From NCBI GenBank assembly GCA_947846985.1, contig CANTUZ010000004.1, positions 80,825,159 to 80,889,158 of the forward strand: a stretch of DNA of 64,000 nucleotides. The letters run 5' to 3'. Origin of the DNA: Fratercula arctica (taxonomy: Eukaryota; Chordata; Aves; Charadriiformes; Alcidae). Below, piece after piece: positions 37,970-50,810 of the stretch (the first letter of the stretch is position 1; each line of letters opens with the position of its first letter). The notes under the pieces are model-generated. The model made no database searches, was not told the origin of the DNA, and worked only from the letters and a program-made list of their open reading frames with translations. A program made the translations under genes and the position numbers.

Positions 37970-38545
37970 AAGCACAATTTGCTAGCACTTAAAATTTGTA
38001 ATTTTCAAAAACTACATCAATTCAAGAAATTAATTATTTTGTAGAGATGGGGGTTATTTTAGTGCTGGTCATTCTAACCTCTGTATGCAATCAGAGTTCG
38101 TGTGTGTAAGTGTGTGTATGTGTAAACTACCTTTTCTATCTATTTACTGTGGGAACGGAAGGATTTGGAGATTCGTTTTTCATAATTTTTTTAGTTTTGC
38201 ACAAAACAATGCCATTAGTCTGACACAGCCATTTACGAATGTTAAACTGACATTGCAGTCTAAGCTGACAAAGTGGTGAATCTGTGCATTAGATCCGCTT
38301 GAAACTTTAATAAGTTCATTCTTTTTAGAATACTGTGTAATGTGTATATATTTAACTAAAGAGATTTATAATCATAATTATTTTATTGTAAAATATTTTA
38401 ACTAAAATTTCTCCTTTTATCTCTTAAAATAGTGTTGTACTTCTTTCTTTTGCATTATTTTTTTTTACAATGCTGACTACCTCATATGCGTAATTTAGAG
38501 AAACATTGGTCTGAATACTGCAATAAAGTTTATTCTAGGAGATGG
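37970..38545 (+). other. FBXO8: FBXO8 3' UTR
   Basis: A/T-rich noncoding sequence from the stop codon to just past the AATAAA at 38522-38527. It includes a degenerate TG repeat near 38098-38122. The end is inferred from the signal, with cleavage expected 10-25 nt later. Confidence 0.65.
38522..38527 (+). terminator. FBXO8 candidate polyadenylation signal
   Basis: The first canonical AATAAA after the FBXO8 stop, 553 nt downstream, followed by T-rich sequence. Use of more distal sites is possible. Confidence 0.65.
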
Positions 38546-41500
38546 CAGAACACTTGTAAAATATCTAAGCTGATAATTAATACTATATTGACTAACTTAT
38601 ATTAGCATATTGCCAACCTGCTGTTCACTCAATTGTAAAGAAGATTCCAACCTCTATTTTAGATGAAGCCTGATGTCACATAGGGACAGCCTAAGGAAAT
38701 GGTGCGGTTCGCGTAGAGAGCGCGAAGCTATATTGCAGCCACGGGTTATTGGGGACAAGAGGACAAAAATGGTATCGGTCAGGTTGTGCCTTATGTTTTC
38801 TGAAGCGGTAGAATATTAGTGGTGCAGCCGCTGTGCGTGTGGAGGAATTGAGCGAGGAGTTGCCTGGTTCTCACATTACTCGTAGAGCAGTGCTTTTCTT
38901 AAACTGACAAAACGTGCCGTTGAAATCAGAGCTGTTCCTCATGATGTTTGTTTACATAATATTCAGCTATTGCTATCATCTGGATTCATCACGGTGACGA
39001 GGAGATTTATCCTTTTTCCCTAACACACCATGAGATGAGGTAGGAAGATATTCTTAGTTCTGTTTGACAGATTAATCTGATTTTTTTTTTTTTTAATGTA
39101 GGAAGCTTATGGCAGAGCCAGGGATTGAATGCAGGTCACATCCCTCATAGGCGCGCGCTTTGCCCACGCTGCTGCTTTCAGTTTGGCACCCAGATGGGGT
39201 TGTATTTATCTTAGATAGAAGAGCGATGACGATGACAGCCCACATAAGGGCTACATAAAGGACAGGGAGAAAAAAATTCAGCTACTGCTGCTACTTCAGC
39301 TTTTTAGTACATTGTAGCTCTGGTCTGTGTGCAAAAATGCACCTAGAAAAAATTGTGGTTTTTTTTATTACCTTTAATTACCTTTATTACCTTTAATCGA
39401 GCGTAAATGCCCTTTGTATTTGTGTAGCAGCCACAGCCAAAGCCAGGAATCTTCCAGACAGGTTTTGTGCTATCGCTGCCCTCTGCCAGGGTAACTTCTC
39501 ACCGTTTCACCCTCTGTCATTTCTTACATTTCAGAAAGCCCAAGGACGCATTCCGCAGCGGTCACATAATGCCAAACACAGCTAAAGAGTGAACGGCACG
39601 TTGGGGAGCTTTGGTTAAGGTGCAGGTATCTGGTCCTGCACAAAAAAAAAAAAAAAAAAAAAAAAAAACACAAATTGGAACAAATTTTAACATAAACTGT
39701 AAAACCAACAGTAAGGATAAGTGTCTCTGTGCTCCTTAAAGTGATTTTACGTGAAGACTGCAGAATATCACTTCCTAGAAAACGCCCCTCAGAAGGTATA
39801 CACTCAAAAAGGAGAATTCAGTGCGTTTTGAAATGACAACTAATCTTATCAGGAAATGTTTTCTTCACAAACCACAAATGCAGAGCGAGGCCTGATTCTC
39901 TTCTGACTGGTATTTGCAGTGACATCGGTGATGCTGGTCGTGACTTTGCACTGATCCGGAAGTACGGATTGTTAATCTGCGTTTCTCTTAATTTCCAGTT
40001 GCCCTCGGTTCCCATCCTCAAACAGATGCAGAACAAAGCCTCCGGGCAGGCACAACGTGTTTTTTCTGGAATAGATGAGTACATCACTTAACAAAGTTTA
40101 GAAAGCTTCAAGGCCAGTGTTAACAGCCAAGACAATAAATCAGAAACAGGGTGATACAGTTCAGGTTTCAGTAAGAAGAAAGTCCAGGGGAAGAGAACAA
40201 ACCCAAACCAAACCAAACTCACGTACAGACGGCAGCGTCTGATCTTCAGCCAGGGTTCTGCAGAGTGTTGGGTGGTGCCCAACGTTGTGTTACCGACGCA
40301 GCAGCAAACACGGCACGCCAAGGGTGAGTTCCCATGGAGGTAACCAAGAAACAAAAAACGACAATAGATGCTTCTTCTGGCCTTTTTTCTTTCGAAGTAG
40401 TAATTTTTGTTTTTTATTGTATTTTAAGAATCTAGACTTTACATTAGTTTAGGCAATTTTCCATTTAAAAAAAAAAAAAAACAAAACAGGTTTTAAGCAG
40501 GTGCAACAATACTCTTACAAAGTGAGAAGGATAAAGTTTGAATTCAATTCTCTTAGTCATCCTCCAAAAGTCCTCTAAAAATGAAGGGGTTTTTTTGGGC
40601 AGTGGCTTCTTCAATGCACTGTTGCTTTCTCCACGTATGTTTTAAAAGACAACAGCGGTAGATAGTTCATTGACCCAGGTGTCACCAAGTGCCCTCACGG
40701 GTGTGGGGTGGAAATAGCACCTTGATCAGGCACTTGGGAAGTCTTGGACAGAGGATCCCAAGCCTTATTCTGGTCCTAAAAGACACTGAAGCTGGTTCCG
40801 AATGGGCATTTTGGAAATTTCACTGACTTTCGTATACACAGATGTGACAGAAAGTCAACTGCTCTTTGGTCACGTGGGGGAAACAGCGGTACCCATGTCC
40901 ATACACAGCGTCACGTCATCCAGCCCGCTGGGGCTGTGTCAGTTCGGAGACTCCCGTTGCGTTTATTCGAGGAATACGGTGTACGTTACGTATTCGTGTG
41001 GCTCAGTTATAGTTGGTGTCCGATATTCTGTGTTTTCTCAGAGCTCTATTTCTGCCTTGAATACTTTCCGTTCAGACTCTAAACAACAGATTTATACAGC
41101 GTTGGCTTTTTCAAATAAATCAAAGCTGCTCCAACACACACAAGCCCAAACAACTGTAAGTCAGAGACGCGGTTGTCAGTTTTTCAAGTGGGCAAGAAAT
41201 TCGCATTCGGGGGGAAAAAAAAAATCAATTCGTTCTCATCAGCGTTTCCCTCCCACCCCACCCCCCACAATGGAAAAAAGAAAAATTACAAACAGTTTAA
41301 AAATACAGATTTAGGAAAATAAACTGTCTAGCTGGGCAAATAAATGTTGCTACTTCCTCTTCAGTGTAGTGCAGGTCATTAGTGTTCTTTGCATAAACAA
41401 GTCTATCAGCAGGAGTTGCTCTTTTTTGGAGCGGTGATAGTTTCTTCTCTGTGTAAGGGCGTCATTGTGCAATCTGATACTTCTTATAGTTCGGGTTTTA

Positions 41501-43060
41501 GAAAACAAGTATTAAATTATTTTAAGTGCCTGAGCAAAACTGAGGTCTACCTACTTGATCATGCTAAAACGTCAAAACAACAATATGAAGTGTTTAGAAA
41601 AGTCAAATTTACTTGCCTGATACTGGATTGCGATTTTTTTTTTTTTTTTCTTTTCACTTATTTCATGGAAGCATCAAAACTAATAACCATTAAGGCTGAT
41701 GACTTGTTCTCTGCCGTTGTAAAATCTACCACTGTTAAAACGAACAAAGGACAGACTGAAAGGATTTCCTGTGTCTCCCGTAGGCACGGTGCGGTTTCAT
41801 TTTGCCTTAAAGAGAAATAGTATACAAACTTTTATAATCTACTTATGATAGTGATTTTAGCAGGACAAAATTTGATGTGATCTTCTAGTATTATTTATCA
41901 GATGTTAGAAGTTAAGACTCGCCGTACGATGGGTGTAATTCAGTCACAACCGGCGAGCTGGGATGAGGTACAGAAATGGACGTCTGTAGAGAAAAAGCCT
42001 TGCCGAGATCCCCCTGCTCCTTCAGCATTTCACTGCTCTTGCTGACGGGGGTGTTAGTAAATTTGCGGTTTTCCTTTCTTATTCATATAAGTGAACTTAG
42101 AGAAGAGATGGATTAGAAAATATTCACCCAGAGTAATTTCAGTCCCTCTGTGAAATTTTCTTCCATTAAAAATGAACTGTCTCTATTTGTTTTAAAGTTC
42201 AAAGCAAAAAGCTGCAATTCATTGGAAGTCCGCAGAGGTGTGTGTTTTCAGAGATGTGGTTGGCTCAGAGCTGCTGTTACAGAAAACGAGCAAAAAGGGC
42301 TTTTCAGATTTCTAGCAATCCAACAAATGCATTATTTTTTAAGCTGAAAAATACTACTTACTGTGCGCGTGGCAGAAATCAAGCATATTTATCTGAAAGC
42401 AACGTGCTCAGGGTACCGGTTCTTTTCGCAGAGAGTATTCGTTTGTAAAAGTTAGCTTGCTTCTTGGCAGCGTTGGAGAGGAATGTTGGATTTAATTTAA
42501 AATGATTAATGAGATTTTGTCAGGCTCCCTGCCTTTACCACCACTGCAGTTTGTCAGCACAACAACCTGGGAAACCCGGACGCCGCTCTGTCGCCCAAAA
42601 CAGCTTTCCAGGAAAAAATAAACCCGAGTAACTAGTGCCAGGTACATGTCAATGGTATTGTCTTTCAGCTGCTGACAGCTTAACTCGAAGTCGGGACATT
42701 TACACGTTCTGAGGAAGTGAAGCTCATTTGTTATTTCAATCGTTGCTTTGACAGTGGGTACCAGCATCAGCTGCGCTTTTCAGAGCAGGCACAGCCTGTA
42801 CTATGAACCTTGTGGAAAATCCTATCGTCCACGGCCACCAGAAATTCTTTAAAACGGGGGAAAAAAAAATTATCAAAGCTGGTTCAGGTTAAGTTTTTCT
42901 AGAGAAAGAGCATCTCTGCAACCTGTCTTGAGTTTTGGCTGTATTGCTCGGTGGGACTGGGGACAGGGACATGTGTCCAATGGCCAAGCCCGGCCACGCT
43001 TGCAGTCCTGTTCCTGTGTAACCGTAACATCAGAAAATGATCAGTTCTTTCAAAATGTCA
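38546..43060. other. Intergenic DNA 3' of FBXO8
   Basis: Unique sequence with poly-A runs at 39642-39668 (27 A) and 40468-40482 and poly-T at 41636-41650. Two longer plus-strand frames (170 codons at 40802-41314 and 143 codons at 41389-41820) have no recognised homology, no clear gene structure and homopolymer-driven residues. I do not call them genes. Confidence 0.5.
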
Positions 43061-43061
43061 C

Positions 43062-43533
43062 ACGGAGCTGTTGGAGCGGGGCCAGAGGAGGCCCCGGAGA
43101 TGCTGGGAGGGCTGGAGCCCCTCTGCTGTGGGGACAGGGCGAGAGAGCTGGGGGGGTTCAGCCTGGAGAAGAGAAGGCTCCGGGGAGACCTTCCAGCCCC
43201 TGCCAGGCCCTCAAGGGGCTCCAGGAAAGCTGGGGAGGGACTCTGGATCAGGGAGGGGAGCCATGGGACGAGGGAGAAGGGTTTTACACTGACAGAGGGG
43301 AGATTGAGATGGGATCTGAGGCAGAAATTCTTGGCTGTGAGGGTGGTGAGCCCCTGGCCCAGGTTGCCCAGAGAAGCTGTGGCTGCCCCATCCCTGGAGG
43401 GGTTCAAGGCCAGGTTGGACGGGGCTTGGAGCAACCTGGGCTGGTGGGAGGTGTCCCTGCCCAGGGCAGGGGGTGGCACTGGGTGGGCTTTAAGGTCCTT
43501 TCCAACCTAAACCATTTGCCAATTCTATGATAT
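43062..43533 (+). mobile_element. CR1 LINE fragment, about 470 bp
   Basis: Plus-oriented CR1 3' part, the longest in the window. It reads from GAGCGGGGCCAGAGGAGGCC through TTCAGCCTGGAGAAGAGAAG, the CCCCATCCCTGGAGGGGTTC block and CCTTTCCAACCTAAACC to a terminal ATTCTATGAT. Open frames of 149-200 codons on both strands here are remnants of the CR1 3' region, not host genes. Confidence 0.95.
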
Positions 43534-43811
43534 TGAAAAATAATGATTTGCCTTTTTCACTTTCCTTGTGGAAATTTGTTCTCTTGGGCTACAGCTTGAG
43601 CACTGTGTTCTCTTTACACCTGAAATACACACAAACTGAAAAGAAGGCTTTCATTTCAAAAGCAGCCTTCCACTCCCAAGAAAACACACCTTTAGGCATC
43701 AGTTCTAGCCACTGAAAAGGATTAAAAAGTCCTGCAAGGCTTCACAGAGATGTAGATGGCGAAAAAGTCTTAGTACTGCCCTGCTACACCAGGCAGAACA
43801 TCCTCCTTAGC

Positions 43812-43854
43812 ACAGAATGACAGAACCCCAGGTTGGAAGGGACCTCAAGGATCA
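43812..43854 (-). mobile_element. CR1 3'-terminal stub
   Basis: About 43 bp of CR1 3' end (CAGAATGACAGAACCCCAGG, then GGAAGGGACC) directly abutting a second, longer CR1 in the same orientation. Confidence 0.75.
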
Positions 43855-44245
43855 CCGAATCACGGAATGGTTTGGGTTGGAAGGGATCTTAAAGATCATC
43901 TCATTCCACCCCCCGCCATAGGCAGGGACACATCATCCGGTCCAACCTTTTTTGGCGCAAGCACGGTCGAGGCAGGACGGCCCAGCACCCTGTCCAGCTG
44001 AACCTGGAAATCGTCCAACGATGGGGAACCCACCACTTCCCTGGGGAGATTATTCCAATGGCTGATTGTTCTCAGGGTCAAAAATTGTCCTCTCGTGTGC
44101 AGTTGGAATCTCCCTAGGAGTAACTTGAACCCATCACCCCTTGTCCTTTCCATGTGACTCCATGCAAAAAGGGAGTCTCCAGCTTCTTTGTAGCCACCCT
44201 TGAAATGGGCACGTGGTGCCAAGGTCTCCCCTAAGCTCCTGACGG
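43855..44245 (-). mobile_element. CR1 LINE fragment (more diverged)
   Basis: Minus-oriented CR1 opening with AATCACGGAATGGTTTGGGT. It includes TGGGGAACCCACCACTTCCC and an AGGTCTCCCCTAAGC end that corresponds to the segment before the LINE's untranslated tail. More diverged than the copies at 18.8, 21.0 and 43.1 kb, suggesting an older subfamily. Confidence 0.88.
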
Positions 44246-47200
44246 GGCGTGATGGCACAGGTGTTCTTGGCGGGAGCTGTTTCTTATGTGGTAGAAAAAG
44301 TACTGTCACAACTGCAGTTTCCCTGTCTTCCCATCCGGAATTCAGGCTAATGGTCATAATTCTGTGTAACGCAATGGAGGTATAGTTCTATAACTGGAGA
44401 ACTTCTTAAATAGGCTTCTTGCCTTCTGCAGCGTCCAGCCCCTGCGTGACAAAAACAGGCAAGGAAGTCGGGGGACTGCTTAGAAGTGCTCGAGAAGCGC
44501 GTCTCGGTGGGAGACAAGCAGGAGCCTCACGTTAAATTCACGTGAAGTGTAACTTATTTCTACATTCCAGCCAGGAGCGTGTGTCGGTAGATGTCCCGGT
44601 TGCCGTTGCACGCTGTCTGGAGTGTGAGAGCCATTGCTGACTTGTACGAGCAGGAGGTGGGTGTGGGGTCTGAGGGGTTTTTTCCCTGGCGTAGCAGTAA
44701 AGTTACAGCAGCCACAAAACGTTCAGCTATCGCGGTAAAAACGCAGTAACAGGCGCTTGAATCTTTTTTCTTATATATGAGGTTTAGACATGTAATAAGA
44801 TATAGAAGTCACATGGTTAGTAATCAGCTTTCATTCTTTTTTTTTTTTTCCAGGTTTTTAAAAATAAATGTGTTAATTTATGATTTCTTTTTCTTGGTAT
44901 TAAGTGTTCCCAGTGTGCATTGTGCTGCATAACATATACTGGAAATCACAGCGCTTAAAGGCCTAATTTGAAGATGTAAATAGTACCTAGAGTGGCATTG
45001 TGCCGACTCCCTATGTAAGGTAGATTTTCTTTGAAATAATAAAGACCCTGAAATGTATTGAGAATTCTTTTAAATGAGTAATACTTAGTAATATTAAGTT
45101 AAATAGTTAAACATAAATCAAGATGTGTGGTCTAGGTCTAAAGACACAAATTGGTAAAGGGGGAGGAAAGCCAAAGGGAGACATTTTCTTTGTTAAGACT
45201 TTCCATTAAAGGTTTTGTTAGAACTAAAACTGTGTTAATTTTCGTGCGGATCGGGACAGGAGTTTCGCAGAGGTGAGATTTGCAGTTTCCATAAGAGGAA
45301 ATAATAGAAATAAACAATAGAAGCGAAAGGGCCCAGCAGTTAAGATGAGCTCTCAGTGAGCGTCGATGTTTTTTAAGTACAGTTCAGTTAAACAAAAGGA
45401 AGAGACACGAAGCCCATGTGGCCAGTCGTACAGCTTTGTATCAGTAACTTCAGTCTCATAATTGTTCCAAAACCGTCCTCAAATTAGTTCCACGAATGCT
45501 GATTAACGATCCTTAGCCTATTTTAGGAGGATTTTATGTAGGATAGGAAATAGCTCCGGGGAGGCTCAGCCGCATTATCCTTACAACGCACCCAACAAGA
45601 TACACCCCAGCAAGACCCTGCCCCCGCCGCTGTCAGAAGCGCGTGGGTGACTCCCGGGGCAGAGCCAGGCTGTCGCTAGGGTTTGGAGGAAGCAAAAGCT
45701 TAGAAATCTCTTTAACGCCTTCCCCCTCTGACGGGGCCGTGGTCTCAGCGCTGGGTTTTAGCTGATGAATGTCGCTGCGTTGCCGCCTGCGACGCTGCCC
45801 TCTTCTCAAGGCCAACAGGTTTTGGCCAACCTGCTCTCGGTAAAGCAGAGACACAGAAGCGGGTTGTTTCTCTGGAGGCTTTGTGCCTGCCGCAAGTAGC
45901 ACAGTCACTTCAGCCGAGCACCGCTTGAGTCAGAAAGCGTTGAACCTCGGAGAACAGAGGAATAGCGAAGTCCCATGCCCGCGATGCGCAGGAGATCTGT
46001 ACAACAACGCGCGGAGTCCCGCCTCCACGGGCACAGCAGAGCATTGGGCTGAAAGGAAAGGTGTCTTGGTGTTACTGATCTGCGATTGAATGTTCTCAGG
46101 TGCCCTTTCGGTTTCACCCCCTTGTAGCCCATGTGGCCAGCAGCCTTCGGCGAGGCGGCGGCATTGCCTCCAGAAGTAGCATCTTCCAGCTCCAAAGAGA
46201 TTTGTCACCTGCCGTATCCATATTGGAAGTTCTGCTCAAAGGCTGAAGAAGACCAGGCCAGGTCTGTGTATTGTGTGCTTCTCCCCGCTTTTCCTCCTTT
46301 TTCACTTTCTTCATTTCCAAAAAAAAAAAAAAAAAAAAAAAAAAAACCAAACTCGTTTCTATCATTCTTCACAATCATTTATCTTGGGGGAAAAAATTAA
46401 AAAAAAAAAAAAAAAAGGAAAGACTGTGAATCTTTGAGAATAAAAAACAATGTGTGAGCTTTCGCAGCTTTTCCGTAACTTTAAAATGCCATTCCTGTCG
46501 TTGCCAAGGATTTTGGCCAATAAAGATTGTGAACTTCATGTGAGCCCAAACTGCTCCATCAATATCCGAGAGCAGAAGAAAGTCACCTTACAACTACCCC
46601 CCCCCCCCCACCCCAGAAGGCTGGAACTGGAATTGGTGCCACTCTGCTTAAAAAAATACCACATCAAGGTTATTCAATATTTACCGAATTTTTACCTGCT
46701 ATTTTAATTATTGGGTTGGTTTTGGTTTTTTTTCATGCACTATTTTAACTGGAAATTGTCAATTAATACTTTTGTCCCTCATTGTGTCGGTGTGGATGAA
46801 GGCAAGTTTCTGTGAAAGGACTCCACAGTACGTCGCTGGGGAAAATCATACGTCGGGTTCAGAATAATAAAGGGGTGAGTGATGGAGCTCTCCCGTACAC
46901 GGTGGTAAGGATAAATTAAAATGACCTTCAAGCAAGCAAGCGATGCCATCTGTTCTGAACACCAGTCCTTACAGTGAGACGGAAGCAGATGGGTGACCCA
47001 GTCCCTATTCTGCTGACGATGCACGTCTTTACACACGTGCTTTAAGTCCCTGAGAAGCCAAGGAAGCCACCTCTCTTCCCTAATTGCGTCTGTCAGCCCC
47101 AGGCAGCGCGGCCCCAAAGCCACCCACACCCCCCCCGGGAGCAGCGTTTGGCTCAGGCTTCTGCTGTCGTTTGTTTTGACAGATGACAACCATGGGCTGA

Positions 47201-47330
47201 AAGTCAGTTTAATACCAAGTTTATTCCTGATAGGAAAACTTGCGCAACAGAGGCAGGAATTGCAGCAAAGCAAGAATACGCCTGATAACGGCTCCGTAGA
47301 GGCAGCGCAGCCACAAGGTCTTCCCTGAGC
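44246..47330. other. Intergenic DNA
   Basis: Unique DNA. There is a GC-richer patch at 45600-46200, then poly-A runs at 46320-46346 (27 A) and 46398-46416 and a C-run at 46597-46609. No gene recognised. Confidence 0.5.
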
Positions 47331-48262
47331 ATCCTTCCCCCCTGCTCTGGCCATCCTCCCCCTCTCTGAGCATCCTCCCCCCTCGTCAAGCATCCTTCCC
47401 CCCACCTCTGAGCATCCTCCCCCCTCCCTCAGCATCCCCCCTCCCCATTAAGCATCCCCCCACCCACTCTGAGCATCCTCCCCCCCCCAACCATCCTCCC
47501 CCCTCCCTCGCTGAGCATCCTCCCCCCTCCGAGCATCCTTCCCCCTTTGCTAAGCATCCTCCCCCCTCGCTGAGCATCCTCCCCCCTCGCTGAGCATCCT
47601 TCCCCCTCCCGAGCATCCTCCCCCCCTCGCTGAGCATCCTTCCCTCCGCGAGCATCCTCCCCCCCTCGCTGAGCGTCCTCCCCCCTCGTCAAGCATCCTC
47701 CCCCCCTCGCTGAGCATTCTCCCACCCCCTCGAGCATCCTCCCCCCCCCGAGCATCCTCCCCCCTCGCTGAGCATCCTCCCTCCTCCCTGAGCATCCCCC
47801 CCTCCTTTGAACATTCTCCCTTCCTCTGATCATCCTCCCCCCCTCGCTGAGCATCCTTCCCCCCCCCCTCGCATCCTCCCCCCTCGCTGAGCATCCTTCC
47901 CCCCCCCTCGCATCCTCCCCCCTCGCTGAGCATTCTCCCCCCTCGCTGAGCATCCCCCCCTCCTTTGAACATTCTCCCCTACTCTGAGTATCCTCCCCCC
48001 CTTGCTGAGCATCCTTCCCCCCCCCTCGCATCCTCCCCCCTCGCTGAGCATCCCCCCCTCCTTTGAACATTCTCCCCTACTCTGAGTATCCTCCCCCCCT
48101 TGCTGAGCATCCTTCCCCCCCCCTCGCATCCTCCCCCCTCGCTGAGCATCCCCCCCTCCTTTGAACATTCTCCCCTACTCTGAGCATCCCTCCGCGCCGC
48201 AGAGCATCCTCTCCCTCCCTGACCATCCTCCCCCCTCGCTGAGCATCCTCCCCCCCCCCCCA
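47330..48262. repeat. CT-rich minisatellite with 98-bp higher-order unit
   Basis: Roughly 930 bp built from a variable unit of about 19-20 bp, GAGCATCCTCCCCCCTCGCT. Near the right end the units form a higher-order repeat: the landmark CTTTGAACATTC recurs at 47963, 48061 and 48159, exactly 98 bp apart. On the minus strand the array is open in several frames (up to 234 codons, Gly/Arg/Glu/Cys-rich). These are repeat-driven frames. Confidence 0.95.
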
Positions 48263-49640
48263 GCCAAAGCAGCCCAGTGCTTTCCTTGGTGCCCAGAAGA
48301 AGGGTCCCAGTGCCGGGTCGCGGCGACATTCGAACACCCCCCCCACCATTCATTCCTGCACCACCAACCAGCCTCTTCTCCGCTTCAGGGAAACTCCGGA
48401 TTTCCACCAGCTCAGAAGCTGCCCTTCTCTTCCCAGTCCCGAAACTGGATTTTCTCCTGGATTTTCTCCTGAAACTGGATTTTCTCCCACCTCGACGGGC
48501 CCATGATTCGCTCCGCAGCTCCTCTCGTTCCCGCGCGTCCTCCCGCCCGCGGCAGGCTGGTGTCAGAGAGGGGGGCACAAGCTCCCTGCTGCGCCGAGCT
48601 CTCGGTATCAAAACGGCATAAAAGAAATTGAAAAAAATAAAAAAGAATACAGTGCATTTGCAAGGACCTATCCCTGGATACAAGTATGTTTCAAATTAAA
48701 GTAAGACTAGAAATGACTGGAACATAAAGAAGACTTTGCTGACTAGAAAAATCTGGGAAACTCATGTCTTTTCCAGATACATCTATTGCATCGTATTTTA
48801 AAATGAGCAGGTTTCAGGTTTTTCGGCCGTGCATTCTTGAAAGCGTGCCCCTGACTCTAAGCATAATAGCATTTTTGTTATTTTTTTTTTTTTTAAGTTT
48901 TCAACTTGCTTAGACACTTTTTTTCTTTCTCTTTTCTAACATTTCCCTTGCTGGTATTAAAACATACAATGTAATGTGACTTCCTAACGAAACCTCCTAC
49001 TTTTTCCCTGGGATTTCCTGACTTTGTGGGGATCTTTCTACATATAGTTGCTTTTAGAAAGGCTTAGAGGGAAAAAAAAAAAAAAAAGAAAAAAAAAGAA
49101 AAAAGTGTAAATATGACAAAGTTGACAGGGTTTATATGTATATAAGTATATAAATATGTGTATATTTATATGTGTATGTCTATGGCTGTGCCGCTGGGCT
49201 GCAGCTCGCCACTGTGATTGATTGACCACCCCCGAAAGGTGTTTATAAAACCCGGCAGGTCCCGAATTTGTGCAGATGTGGAAACACCCCAAGAAAACCC
49301 AAAGCGCCCCGTTGGCTCCGTCCCTGCGGGCTCCCAGGCGAGCCCCGGGGCCGCGGTGGCCACAAGGAACAACGCCGAGCCCAGCCGGGCTCCCCGGGGA
49401 TGGGGGTCCCCTTGCCCCGACCCCCCCTGGGTCTGGTCCACGTGGGTCCCATTATCATCATTTGCTCCCAGTATAAGGGATACTAAAGCGATTAATGAAT
49501 GAAAATAATTTAATGATCTTTCAATTTCGTGATGGTTCCAAACGGGACGGGCGAGGGGCCCCTCCCCGGAGTAACCGAGACGGGGGTTGTGGTGGCTTTT
49601 TGAAGGGTTTATTTTTTAAAGGAAAGGAAGAAAAGGGAAA
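48263..49640. other. Intergenic DNA
   Basis: Includes a short duplicated motif CTGGATTTTCTCCTG around 48445-48490, poly-A and TATA-rich stretches at 49070-49175 and a GC-rich patch at 49290-49440. No gene recognised. Confidence 0.5.
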
Positions 49641-49670
49641 GGCGGGGGCGGGGGGGGGGGGGGGGGGGGG
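49641..49670. repeat. Poly-G run
   Basis: An uninterrupted run of 21 G (49650-49670) preceded by GGCGGGGGC. Length in the assembly is unreliable for such runs. Confidence 0.95.
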
Positions 49671-50332
49671 AACCCTCGCAACTGTCAGTTGTTTTCCAAA
49701 CACTAGATTAATGCTGGCCAGACCTTTGCCGGAACCCGACTGTTTTCCAGTGTGTTTTCCGACCCGTAATGGTTTGTTAAGTCTCAGCGTTGAATAATGA
49801 AAGCAAAAATAAAAACTAACAAAAAAAAAAAAACAACAAACACCCCCCCCCCCCAAAAAAAAAAAACCCAAATGCTCGGGTGCTCTGGGGTTTTGTTGCT
49901 GTTTCGGAGGTGAGAAGGTGGAGAAAGTGTTTTGTGGGTTTGTTTGCGTTGTTTTGTTTTGTTTTTTCCTGTGACAAGCAAAATCCCTTTATTTCATCAT
50001 TTGGAATGAAGCCATAATCCTGGCGCAAGGATTTAAACATTTAAAGATAGCAGACGGTTTTAATCTGATAAAGGGATAACCATTTCTTCGGTCTCTTTTC
50101 TTTTTCAAGGAAAGTGCTCCGGACAAGTGACAAAACACTTTTGCGTGTGTGTCTATATAGATAGATATCTCTATATAGATATATATCTCTATATATGCAC
50201 ACGCTATAGCTACGCGGTCATTTATGGAGCTTTATGAACCCGTACCTTAATCTCTCCTGGTTTCCTTTGCACGGATAAAATTAAGAAAAAAGGAAAAAAT
50301 TCAAAGGTTAATTAGTCGCAAGCATCTCCGCT

Positions 50333-50382
50333 TTCTTCTCTTCCTTTCTTTCTTTCTTCCTTTCTTTCCTTTCTTTCTTTCT

Positions 50383-50427
<45 letters not shown>

Positions 50428-50614
50428 TTCCTTCCTTCCTTCCTTCCTTCCTTCCTTCCTTCCTTCCTTCCTTCCTTCCTTCCTTCCTTCCTTCCTTCCT
50501 TCCTTCCTTCCTTCCTTCCTTCCTTCCTTCCTTCCTTCCTTCCTTTCTTTTTTCCTTCCTTCCTTCCTTCCTTTCTTCCCTTTCTTTCTTTCCTTTCTTT
50601 CTTTCCTTTCTTTT
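50333..50614. repeat. (CTTT)n/(CCTT)n tetranucleotide array
   Basis: About 280 bp of pure pyrimidine on the plus strand. CTTT units on both flanks enclose a block of about 28 CCTT units (50428-50544). Long frames across it (Lys/Glu/Gly/Arg repeats) are artefacts. Confidence 0.97.
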
Positions 50615-50665
50615 GGTTTTTTTTTGAGGTGACGCGAACATTAACTATAGTACCGATACCCAGCG

Positions 50666-50700
50666 CCCCCCCCCCCCCCCCCCTCCTCGCCCCCCCCCTC
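50666..50700. repeat. Poly-C runs
   Basis: 18 consecutive C (50666-50683), then CTCCTCG and a further C-run. Directly next to a CpG-rich patch. Confidence 0.93.
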
Positions 50701-50810
50701 CCCGCGGTGAAATCCGCGCGGTGGCGGCTCCGCGACAGAAGGCGGCCGCCGGCCCGGAGCCAGCGCAACCTGCGCTCCTTCACCCCGCGCTGGCCCCGCC
50801 GGGGGGGGGA

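Noticed and set aside
39642..39668. Poly-A run as the tail of a processed retrogene
   Set aside because: No upstream sequence resembles an mRNA or protein, and no flanking duplication was seen.
43030..43530. Frames of 149-200 codons with a repeated GRDTSHQPRLLQAPSNLAL-type peptide
   Set aside because: The same peptide appears at 18.8 and 21.0 kb. It is CR1 3'-end sequence read in a chance frame.
47204..48683. Several minus-strand frames of 60-234 codons, Gly/Glu/Cys-rich
   Set aside because: They translate the CT-rich minisatellite in all frames. No unique coding segment.
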